From Pachyseris speciosa (taxonomy: Eukaryota > Cnidaria > Anthozoa > Scleractinia > Pachyseridae): a stretch of 64,000 bases of DNA. The first letter of the stretch is position 1; each line of letters starts with the position of its first letter. Below, piece by piece: positions 43,200 through 52,530 of the stretch. A program made the position numbers and the translations under genes. The stretch covers positions 1,578,854 through 1,642,853 of the forward strand of contig JAEMWC010000079.1 in assembly GCA_016490735.1 (NCBI GenBank), given 5' to 3'. The notes beneath the pieces were generated by a model. The model was not told the DNA's origin. It searched no databases and saw nothing but the letters and a program-made list of their open reading frames with translations.

Positions 43200-43959
43200 G
43201 TGTAATTCGTTATGGTATGCAAATTTTCTGTTCTCACGCGCGTTGTCTGTCAAGTCTATTTTTAATTCGATGTTTTCTTTGTGCTATTTTTGGCCGAAGA
43301 GTGAAGATCATCTCGTCGACGTTTCTATCCAAATTATACACGTATTTCACTTCGGATGTTTCCTCGGAGTTTTTCTAGTGTTCCCATCGAACGTTTGTCG
43401 ATTTATTTATTTCAAAGGCCAGGAGCGATTTTCGATAAGCTACCATGTGTTGTTTCAGTCCTCGTGGTTGTTACGTTTATAATTATAATGAGCGGCTTTG
43501 GAAACTTGTTCGATCAACCGCACCAGCCTTTAATTCCTTACGCTTGCCAAGCGACTACTGGCTAGCGACAACGCTATTCGCCTACTTGTACACTGTGCAT
43601 TGTCGTCGAGAAATAGGCTGCTAATTCTTGAAATTTTGATCGCTTTTGATGAGTGTCCGCGATCAACCGCAGCGATCTTGATTCGTTGAACGAACGGCCA
43701 TACATTGTATGAACGTACATGTAGCATCGGCATTTTTATGCAGAAAAAAAGCACAACGCAGTAACTTCGAATGAAACTGAATGTCTTTTGACCTTGTTTT
43801 TTTTAGTGCAGTATCCGATATTTCCTCGAGAAGTACACCGTGTCCTCAAAACATAAAATGACTTTTGACAGTATTTGACCGCGCTGTCCTTTAGCGTGAA
43901 TTCGTTGCTTGAGCGGAAACTGTTGTAGTGTCTTTTTGTCCATACAGAACAACTGTGTC
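43200..43959. other. Unassigned stretch
   Basis: Two overlapping frames (43171-43482, 43196-43378) begin inside the foldback element and have no recognisable domain; I do not call a gene. Confidence 0.3.
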
Positions 43960-44656
43960 CTTTCCTCAAGAACTCGAAAAGTCTCCAAACAAACGCCGAA
44001 CAAACGCCTCCAAAACCCACAGAATCTCAGCGGGCAAAGATACAAAACAAGCGCCAACGAAACTGAAGGAACGCTTGTGCGCCCAGCACCGCCTTTTGAT
44101 TGGTTAACACCAAAATCTAACACGTCTTTTCATTGGTTCCAATGGTTCCGTCGTTGCAATTGGCTCAAACCAAAGTCTCAGGGGAATCTACATTACATCA
44201 GGGGTGCTTACCATTTGTCAGAAAAATCCGGAAATTTCGGTTTCAAGTCAAATGGTAAGGTAATTTTCCGGAAAATCTTTTCGGGAATTGTGGACAACCT
44301 CCAGAGGTAGTCCTCTTTTCCCGTTCGGAACGGAATTTCGGAAAATTGCTTACCATTTGACCGAACCGCTCCGTTTCCAGGTCCTTTTGCGCCAGAACGA
44401 GTTAGTGCGCATGACGGTACGCCTTGTAGTAATGGTAAGCTCCAGTCTCATCCGGTTGGTCAGTAAATTCGGAAAATGGCTTACCATTATTCAACGGTCA
44501 TTCCATCCGGATTTTTCTGGCAAATGGTAAGCACCCCAGGTTACACTTTTTGAAGCTCGATCGAGAATTTTTCTGCCTATTGCCATTTCTTGCGCGGCTC
44601 TATTCTGCTGCCGCCTCGCCATCCGAGCGTCTTCGCTCGGATGGCTCGTTGGCAAT
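43960..44656 (-). repeat. Dispersed repeat A, copy 2, with an insertion
   Basis: Inverted copy of 2105-2440, interrupted at 44202-44536. The hairpin near its right end is longer here (CCATCCGAGCG / CGCTCGGATGG, 44619-44645). The repeat ends two bases before the stop codon of membrane-gene copy 2. Confidence 0.75.
44202..44536. mobile_element. 335-bp inverted-repeat element with 3-bp CAG target duplication
   Basis: Ends GGGTGCTTACCATTTG and the near-complement CAAATGGTAAGCACCC. CAG flanks both sides (44199-44201, 44537-44539), while the uninterrupted repeat A at about 2232 has one CTG (CAG on the other strand). CTTACCATT recurs inside four or more times in both orientations. Non-coding. A 3-bp duplication excludes hAT and Tc1/mariner; superfamily undecided. 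Confidence 0.8.
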
Positions 44657-44658
44657 AA

Positions 44659-46293
44659 TCACGTAAAAGGCATTTTGCATGGCAGATATGAAGGTTCCCT
44701 GAAGCGCCCTTTGACAACTGTAAAAAGCTTTGTGCAAGACCACACAGCCACGGGCATCGCGATTATAACTTCAAGTAAAACGTGTCTTTTTCATCGTCTT
44801 TGCCACACAGCCATGGTAGCAATGTTTTGAAAACGAGTCTCGATCGCAAGAGAAACGCTGGTGAAAAACCATTCGATCACTAGCTGAAGTGAAACAGTGA
44901 TTGCAAAGGATACAAACAAATTGAAGACGGATTGGTTCTGTAAGTAAACAAATTGGTACAACTCTAACACACCATTAACATACACAATAGCAGTTGATTC
45001 AGACAACATGCTCATAATGGCGATATCAGCCATTAGTCTCTCACGGCGGAGAGTACGAAAACATCCCCAAGGAGCTGATGTTCTTTTCCAAAGCATATGA
45101 CAGATGTGATCAATCACAACCATTGTGCTTCGTTCTATCACTTCTGCAGCGCTGTGAATTATTCCAAGAACAGCGATGGATTGTAGACTGTCAAGATCCG
45201 CTTGTAAAACTAAAAAACGCAGCTGAGCTGCAATACAAGCCTCTTACCAAGACGTAAGAGTATCACGGATGGGTGATGTTGTATAACCGCTGAACGCAGG
45301 TTCTTGAGATCACTTTAAGGAAGACTCCACTGAGGGGAGCGAAGAGAGCAATTAACAGTTTACCTTCTTTGTTTTGTTTGTTGTATACTCTATAAAGATA
45401 ACTGGACATTACCAACAATACAATCACAGGCACACAAGTTGGTGTTGCCATTTTACTGACTACAGTTAATAGCTTTGTCCGGCTCGGTCTTCTGTAGAAA
45501 TGCTTTGCGAGAAAAAAGAATTGCAAACAGAGATTGGAAACGACGAACAAGTAAGGTGGTAATTGAAAATACACGGGCTCGAAATAGGAGGGTCTTCCTC
45601 TGAAGGCCTGCATAGCTATGCGATACAGTGCATTCAAACAGCACATTACACAAGAGACGAGAACGAGTTTCCTTTTCACTTCTTTCAGCTGATATGGGCG
45701 AAAAAGCAGAAGGATTAATAAAGATATAAAGAAGTAATAAAAAAAACTTTCGATATTACCACAGAAATTGTGTTCACCCATTGCACACGTACTGGAATCG
45801 GATCGTTTGGTTGAGGTCCGCAGTTGAAGAAAGTTTTGTAGCAGAGGTAAGAGATAAGTATGTATACTACCCCTATGATTGGAGCGGCAAGCAATTATAT
45901 TGAGGCTCCAGTGTACATTGATTTACAAACTGTAAAGAGAGCGGATGGTCGAAGTCGCTTCCACGCCATGGCTCTGTCTTCTTCTTGTTGGTCAGGGGGG
46001 TCTTCACGTCTTTCTTCTTCTTCTTCAACTGGCGAGGTGGCGTTTATAACCCTCACGTTGTAACGGCCACAGGCTAGATAGTCCAAGTCTGTGGGTCCTC
46101 TGTCACTGTATTCTTGGTAAATAAGCTGATCAACAGGTTGGTAATACCATTCTCGACCTGTGCTTTCCAAAGGATTGTAGCCAAACGACTCTGCCGTGAA
46201 TTCAGGTTCTTCTGGGTTGTAGTGCTCTGTTACGTCTCTTGTAAAACTGTACACGATGTTACCAAACACTTCTATCAATGTACTGCTACTCAT
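44659..46293 (-). pseudogene. Membrane-protein family copy 2, multiply broken
   Basis: Covers the whole gene from the conserved ATG (46291-46293) to the family stop (44659-44661), about 540 codons. Four breaks are seen against copies 1 and 3: TAA in place of a Ser codon at about 45892-45894; TGA in place of the Gly codon after the Thr-His-Pro stretch at about 45262; a 2-bp deletion at about 45212; and TGA in place of a Trp codon at about 44791. The remaining open pieces (45895-46299, 45263-45781, 44791-45141) are well conserved, so inactivation seems recent. Confidence 0.9.
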
Positions 46294-47160
46294 TTTCATT
46301 TGATACCCCGTGATGAACTTAACAAGAACGAACCACGAAAGAAACCAATGGAGGCAGTATGCTCCGACAGTTTGGTGAAGGACGTCTTGTCGGTATTTAA
46401 TTCCTGTGATCCCCCTTTTTTTTTTTGAAAGCTTGGTTTGAAATTGCGCCCTGCAGAAATCTCCAAAGGTACTGAAATACCGGAAGCCTGAAACTCTGAC
46501 TCGGAAACTGTTTCGGTATGTGTAACTGCCGTAGGCTACTTAGGTAGAAAACGGTATACGCTTGCAAGGACCACCGAGACAAAATAGAAGCACCGGATCC
46601 TATAGTAAAGGATCTGATCAGAAACAAATTGTAGAACAAGTAAAATAAGAAGGCAATGCTAAATTAACGATCAGGGAAATATATTTTCCAATATTTCGAA
46701 AGGCAGGGCCTTTATTCTTCAGGGCTTGTATCGGCTGCCGTAGAAGCTTGGAGCCAAGGTTGACACTGGCAAGGGCTTTCGCAAAGTTTAATTTAGCATA
46801 GAACGTGATTTAAGCCGGAATAATTAAGCGGAGAAGCAAACTTACAGTACATGCAAATATTAAGGTTTACGGAACAGAGAACTAATTAAAACTCAAACGA
46901 TACAAAAAGCACTTGCATTGTTTGGCGCTATAGGAGCCACAAAATCTGGATGTACGGCGGGTAACTTAAATTAAACCTCTGACAAGAAGACTGCATCTAA
47001 AACCGTTCCCGTTGAAATCAACGGCAATATGAATGATGTTTAAATAATTTCTTTTTTAAGCGTAATGCTTTGTGAATAACTGACTTCCAGCGTAACATTT
47101 CCGCATAACAGAGGAACGGAAAGTGGTGCGGCTGACCGGATAAGGAACTAATCTTTTTAA
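46294..47160 (-). promoter_or_regulatory. 5' flank of copy 2
   Basis: Aligned with 1242-2104. It lacks the 160-bp retroposon of copy 1 but has its own extra sequence around 46540-46740. No gene of its own. Confidence 0.45.
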
Positions 47161-47382
47161 CCACGTCGTTTGAACCGTCCCGTCTGCCCTCCTTCCTAAT
47201 TTCAACTAACGTTCTGTTTTCTACACGCACCACTTACAGTGAATCAAGTCGGCTGCCTCCCATATGGATAAAGGGGGTTAGTTTCAAAAGAAACTGGTGT
47301 TTCGTCGGTGGGGGAGTGAAACACGAAAATTTGGAGTTGGTAATGTAAATCGACCACCGTGAAGAGATTCAAAAAGCTGACG

Positions 47383-47406
47383 TTTCGAGCGTTAGCCCTT
47401 CGTCAG
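47383..47406 (-). ncRNA. Hammerhead-like core, minus strand
   Basis: On the minus strand: CTGACGA (47406-47400), one A, a 4-bp stem GGGC/GCUC with loop UAAC, then GAAA (47386-47383). The motif lies in sequence (47270-47455) that looks like the terminal repeat of a Penelope-like element. The extra A after CTGANGA is the same departure from the canonical core as at 9832. Confidence 0.42.
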
Positions 47407-47455
47407 AGCTTCATTTGCGATTCAATAAAAAAAATAAAATAAAACTCCGTTAAAT

Positions 47456-47516
47456 GTTGTTAAAGTTTGGGGGCCATACGATTAGCGCTAATCGTATGGC
47501 CCCAAACTTTAACAAC
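47456..47516. repeat. Perfect palindrome between two hammerhead-like motifs
   Basis: Arms of about 30 bases (GTTGTTAAAGTTTGGGG..CC ATACGATTAGC) meet at AGCGCT without a spacer; the only difference is one extra G on the left. It joins two outward-facing repeat segments. Confidence 0.85.
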
Positions 47517-47659
47517 ACGCAATCACATACGTATTTTGGGCGTTTTTTTGTAACGTCCGGCAGCAGCATGCTTTGATTATTAATCACTTCCATGTTAAAG
47601 TTAAACTTAGAAACACGAATGTGTTAAATATGCTGTTCTATGTTAGTTGTATTCATTCC

Positions 47660-47686
47660 CTGATGAAGTCTCCGTGAGAGACGAAA
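47660..47686 (+). ncRNA. Hammerhead-like core, plus strand
   Basis: CTGATGA (47660-47666), one A, stem GUCUC/GAGAC with loop CGUGA, then GAAA (47683-47686) and CGCGUAGG. Same layout as the motif at 47383 but a different sequence family. Confidence 0.45.
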
Positions 47687-47740
47687 CGCGTAGGAAACAA
47701 AAAGAAAACTACAACTACAACCACAAGTCTTCCGTCGTGC

Positions 47741-48139
47741 TGCTCACTAGTCTTAGTTAAAAAAAAAATTAAAAAATTAAAGATGGTAAGATCTTTTAAT
47801 GTCTATGTCAACGAATTTTTTTTATTTATACGTGACCCGTGAATGTAGAAACTCATGTAGAAACTCATTGGTGAATGTAGAAACGTGATCCGTGAACCGT
47901 TTCGTTTTGCGTGATGAATTTCCAGCTATTTATTGTTTTGAAAATGTACGTGATGTTTTCGAACAGCCGTGTGGTTATAGGTTTATATGACAGGACATGG
48001 ACTTCAAATGGATCAATAAAAGTAGTAAAACTGACCACTAATGGTTTTTGACAAAAGAAGATAAGACATTACGTCATATTTTGCCGAGTATGCCGACGAC
48101 TAGTTAACCCTGGAAAGACTGATTTTCTTTTATCGGTCA
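47741..48139. other. Unassigned stretch
   Basis: AT-rich; direct repeats of GTGAATGTAGAAAC near 47830-47885. No gene. Confidence 0.3.
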
Positions 48140-48149
48140 GTAACCCACC

Positions 48150-48290
48150 AAGCCTAATTCCCAGGCGTTCTCTCTTGCCTCCCTTGTCCGCGCGTCGTCT
48201 TGGAACGAGTGGACGTGTCTCGGTGAGTCTCACTCGGTGACGTCACCACTGACAGTTGGGACCGAGCCGAGAACGCGTGGGGACTAGGCT
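48150..48290. mobile_element. 141-bp MITE with 10-bp target duplication
   Basis: Ends AAGCCTAATTCCCAGGCGTT and GAACGCGTGGGGACTAGGCT (inverted). GTAACCCACC flanks it on both sides (48140-48149, 48291-48300). A 10-bp duplication fits a Mutator-like element. The 102-codon frame across it is spurious. Confidence 0.75.
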
Positions 48291-48300
48291 GTAACCCACC

Positions 48301-50289
48301 TACTCTGACATTCCTCTGATGCAGGGTCGTAGCTACCTGTACGCCCGAACGCACGTGCTTACCTGAAAACGTCGAAAATAAAAAAAAAATAAGTACAAGA
48401 CACACGTAAAAAAAAATTAGTAAAAAAAGCAAAAAGGTAAAAAATAATTTGATTCGATTCATTTAAGTCTGCTTGTTTCCTTGAAATGTTGATAAAACAA
48501 CAGACGGTGTTTTTCCACACCAAATGTCGGTTTTCAGAGAGAAGCGACCTGACTCATTGATGGACCGAATGGTCAAAACAAGGCGGGAAAAAAGTGATGA
48601 GAAAGCAAGTGGGATGGTGAAGAGTGAAGGCGTTGTGGTCATCTCGTTTTATAGCCTTGGATCGCCCTGTCTTCGCTCTGCTATGCTTTCAATTATATGG
48701 CTAAAACATTAATTACAAATTATTACTTTGTTATCGGCACTGAAAAAATGACAGAGCAGGATGAAAAAACTGAAGAAAAACCTTTGTAGCAAGAAGAGGC
48801 TCAAGACGCCTCTTCGGAGCGTTATGTCAGATGCGAGGTTGTCCTCGATATCCGTGATACATTTTCATAAACAGAAGAAAATCGACTTTGATCTCTGAGT
48901 TTGTTCATGAAAAGGAAATTAGTTTTGTGCCTGAAACGGAGAACCAGCTATAACTTCTATGAAAGCTATGGGCAGTTTAATTCAACATAGCTTCAGGATT
49001 TCCGTTTATTGTTCATCTGCTCAACTGAACCGCCACTTCCGTTCGTGGCGGTTAGCGAATTATAGTCCGTCTTCCAAATTGTGGAACCGGGATTTATTCC
49101 ATCCCGTGCGAGGACAACGGAAAATCAAAAATATGACTATTTTTAAACTAACTCGCCAGATAATACCTTGGCATAATTTAATGGCATCTATGGGCTGTTG
49201 CAGTTCGCAAATACATAAGCATCATAAGCACTTCAAGTGATAGAAGCGGGGTAGAAGCGGGTTTTTCGAAATATGATATATGACTCCATAAAAGCAAGTC
49301 AACTGTACGATGGACAGTGCAATTTTATTTCTGTTTACGTTACGCGACGTTGCGTTTCTTCGCGGCGAGTGACGAAGAAGACGGTTAAAAACAACAAGAG
49401 GCTAGGCCTTCCAAGTTCCTTTCAATATTTTATTTTCATGTACTGTAGCATCCGTATTTTGATCATGTACAGATAAATCTAAATGCACAAATGTCAAGAA
49501 ATTGAGATTTTGTAGAAAAATAGTAAATAAACGAACTGTCAAAGTCTCAGGTATATCCCGTACTTGACTTATTCACACGCTAAAACCCCAATTTTAGGAC
49601 GAAAAGCTTTTGTTTCTTATTAAGAGCTTGTCGAAAATAAGAAAAAATCCAGAACTTCTCTTGTTTTAAGATTTTTCTTCTTTATTTCCTTACGCAATAG
49701 ACCACAAGTTTCTTTGGTTTATAGGCTGATAAACCACGCGGGTTGTGGGAAGAACACTCGAAAGATTCGTAAATCACGAGTCGCAGGTGAGTGATTTGCG
49801 GATTCTTAGAGCCCTACAAAACCTATGCATATCTTTTCCTCGCGCTGTGAAAAAAAAATTATCACAGCCGGCCGTTTTCCGCGCTTCGTTTAGTTTCTTG
49901 TTTGTAAAAATATTTTCACGTCAAGCCTGGAATAAATTAGATTAACACATCGATGTCTCAAGGGAACATCAAGATCAAATTTCCAACACCCGCTCGTCGC
50001 GTAATTTGGAGCGGTCTTTCTCAGTCAGGACGGTCTTACTTCCGGTGCTCTTTCGGACTTGAAGCAAGAAGAAATGATTGAATTGACCTGGTGTTCAGAG
50101 TGTGTGCAGTCTGGCGGCTTCTCAGTCGGTGGTTCCTTGCAAAATGGCAAGCGCTCAAAGCTAACTTAAAATAACACGGGATGCTATTGGCATAATAAGC
50201 TTGAACCACATCAGAAAACTTATTCAACCACTCAAAGACCTCAAAGTTACAGTTTATTATGAAGCGAACCAGAAACATCTGGAGTTTAG
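48301..50289. other. Unassigned stretch
   Basis: About 2 kb with no supported gene. 49013-49045 contains GAACCGCCACTTCCGTTCG, shared with the arm of the MITE at 39463, probably a fragment of a relative. Confidence 0.3.
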
Positions 50290-50545
50290 TTTGGCTATGT
50301 TAAAACCTTTCGTCCGCTGTTGAACTTGCAAACAATCATATACACATATTTCTCTTAACATATTAGTTGTTCAAACCTCAAAAATACAAGGTTGGTCGAC
50401 GTTTTAGTGTGCGTGATATATTTCTGTGACGGCATTCCTGTTTATATTGTGCAATCTCGTTCCCAGAGTGCTACTTGTAGTTAGCGCTTGCGCAGAAACG
50501 CCGGAAGTGAGCTTTGTGGATGAAACACGACAAAGAATAAAACGA
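50290..50545 (-). repeat. Inverted, diverged copy of the 13.5-13.7 kb repeat
   Basis: Shares GAACTTGCAA, TTCTCTTAACATATTAGTTG and the GCGCTTGCGCAGAAACGCCG block with 13490-13740 in the opposite orientation. Non-coding. Confidence 0.55.
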
Positions 50546-50744
50546 AGAACAAAGCCCAGATTTAGACTCGGCCTTCCCGTGGACTAAGAAAAAAATAGGT
50601 ACCCAATTGGGTACGTGTGTCTACTGCCTTAGGATGTTAGAAACACTCGAGTCACCACAGAGTGAGACATTTGCCTTTTTTTTTTTTTTGCCATGTTTGC
50701 ACGTCAACAAACCGGCCAAAGGAATAATAGGAATCAACTTGATT

Positions 50745-51560
50745 GGAGCGCCATTCAACTTAAGGCAAGCGAGATTTATACCCATATTATGGTTTACTTG
50801 AGGAGATTTAACCTCAAAGTCGCTGAAGAACGTATTAGATTATTGGGTATAGATGTGTACGTTGAATTATTTGACCCTCGTAAATTTCAAACTACGCAAA
50901 TTTGTATTAAAACAGTGAGGCGTAAGAAATGCAATAAAGCGAAACTTAAAATTACAGTTTTCTTTTCATCACAAACAATACAAAGATTACGAAGCACGTC
51001 AACGGGTTCATGAAAATACGAAAACTTTCAGATAAGAATTCTCTAGTGCCGGCCAGAATAATTGACACGTGAGTTCCTGCACGCCGAAAGACGATTTTGT
51101 CAACAAACCGGCTACAGGTATTTTGAAAAATTAATGTGAAACAAACGTGATTTAACACCATTCAACTTACAGGCAAACAAACGTTATACCCATATCATGA
51201 TTTACTTGAGGAGATTTATCTCTCCGGCAAATCCTCAAGGTCGCTGAAGAGCGTATTCGGTACAAATAATGCGTTATTTGAGCCCAACATCATAATCTTG
51301 TTAGGTCCATTCAACACTATGCAAATTTGTATTACAACAGTCAGGCGTACAACAGAAATGCAAAACAGTGAAACGTATAACAAGTACAGTTTTCTTCTCA
51401 TCAGAACAAATACAACGATTATGAAGCAGGTCTGGCAAATTTTTGCAAGACGTCATTCGGCTCGTGAAAATACGAAAAAGGTTCAGATGAGAATTCAAAA
51501 CAGAAATAATTCGCTTCAGAAATAATAAGCTTTATTGAAAACAGAATAATTGACAATGTG
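50745..51560 (+). repeat. Tandem duplication, about 410-bp period
   Basis: 50753-51160 and 51162-51560 are paralogous: both carry ATTCAACTTA, TTTACTTGAGGAGATTTA, GCAAATTTGTATTA and CAGTTTTCTT in order. The first copy has a 106-codon frame (50693-51013), but the second breaks it and I see no known domain, so I do not call a gene. Confidence 0.6.
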
Positions 51561-52070
51561 AGTTCCTACACGCACAGAGGCTGAACGTCGTAAGAAGATT
51601 TTGCCCTTTGCAGTCGTTTGCTTTGAACAAAACGGTGGAAACACGAAGAAGGAGGCCTAGCGCAGGATTAAATTCAAGGGCCAACTTGTCGATTTTCGGG
51701 AAGTTTTGAAAAACGAAGCTTGCCAACTGATTAAAGACGGAGTTATCTGCAGTCGATCAGCGTGCTCAACAGTTTTTGACTGGATGGCAGAATGCCGAGA
51801 TGAGTCGAATTTCTCTTCAGGTTTGATTGGCTACGATTGTCTGCCGATGTTAACGCTAAAAGCTTTTGATAGCAAAGTGTCTACCTGCACAAGTGCAGTA
51901 GACACAAAAATGGGTATCACTATAAGCAACTTGCCGCCATGGATTTTACTATAAGATTATCGTCTCAAAGTGGGAAAGTGGCTCGTCTCTATAGCGACGG
52001 CCACCACTATGGTATCGTTACTGTGTTGGAATGACGGGAGTCAATCGCCTTGTACGTTTAAGCGAAGGTG
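51561..52070. other. Unassigned stretch
   Basis: No gene supported; an 82-codon frame at 51706-51954 has no recognisable domain. Confidence 0.3.
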
Positions 52071-52080
52071 GTGCCGCAGT

Positions 52081-52291
52081 AGCCTCCGTAGCAAGTGTTT
52101 CCGTGTGGTTTGAGTGTTAGAAAAGCCGAGTTCCGAATTTTGGACGCGCGCGAAATGGGGCGAGAGCAAAGATTGAACGGAGGGTGAGGGGGGGCTTTCC
52201 TTCCTCCCTCCCCCTCCCCCTCCGTTCTTTCTTTTGCTCTCGCCCCATTTCTAGCGCTCAGACCACACGGAAACGCTTGCTACGCAGGCAA
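52081..52291. mobile_element. 211-bp MITE with 10-bp target duplication, downstream of exportin-6
   Basis: Ends AGCCTCCGTAGCAAGTGTTT and the near-complement AAACGCTTGCTACGCAGGCA; the inside is a second inverted pair (GGGGCGAGAGCAAA and its complement). GTGCCGCAGT flanks both sides (52071-52080, 52292-52301). Mutator-like by duplication length. Confidence 0.75.
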
Positions 52292-52530
52292 GTGCCGCAG
52301 TGAAGACGATGATAATATTTCTTTTATCATAAATTTATTTATCCTACAACTGGCTTATTTCACACGTACCACTGTCTCACAAAATAATTCGTTTGATATT
52401 TTCTTTGCAAATAAAACTCACATCGATTCATGTAAATATAAAAATATACAATAACTTTCTCTCTCTCTTTACAAAGATGAGTATAAATTACATGTTTTCC
52501 AAGTTGTTTAAATAACGCACTGTTAAGATA

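Noticed and set aside
43171..43565. Hydrophobic frames right of the foldback element
   Set aside because: Their starts lie in the element's end and there is no recognisable family.
44619..44660. Helitron 3' end, because of the subterminal hairpin of repeat A
   Set aside because: No CTRR terminus follows the hairpin at either copy and no AT insertion site is evident.
48154..48462. 102-codon minus-strand frame with a hydrophobic start, looking like a signal peptide
   Set aside because: The hydrophobic part is poly-A/T sequence and the rest is a 141-bp MITE.
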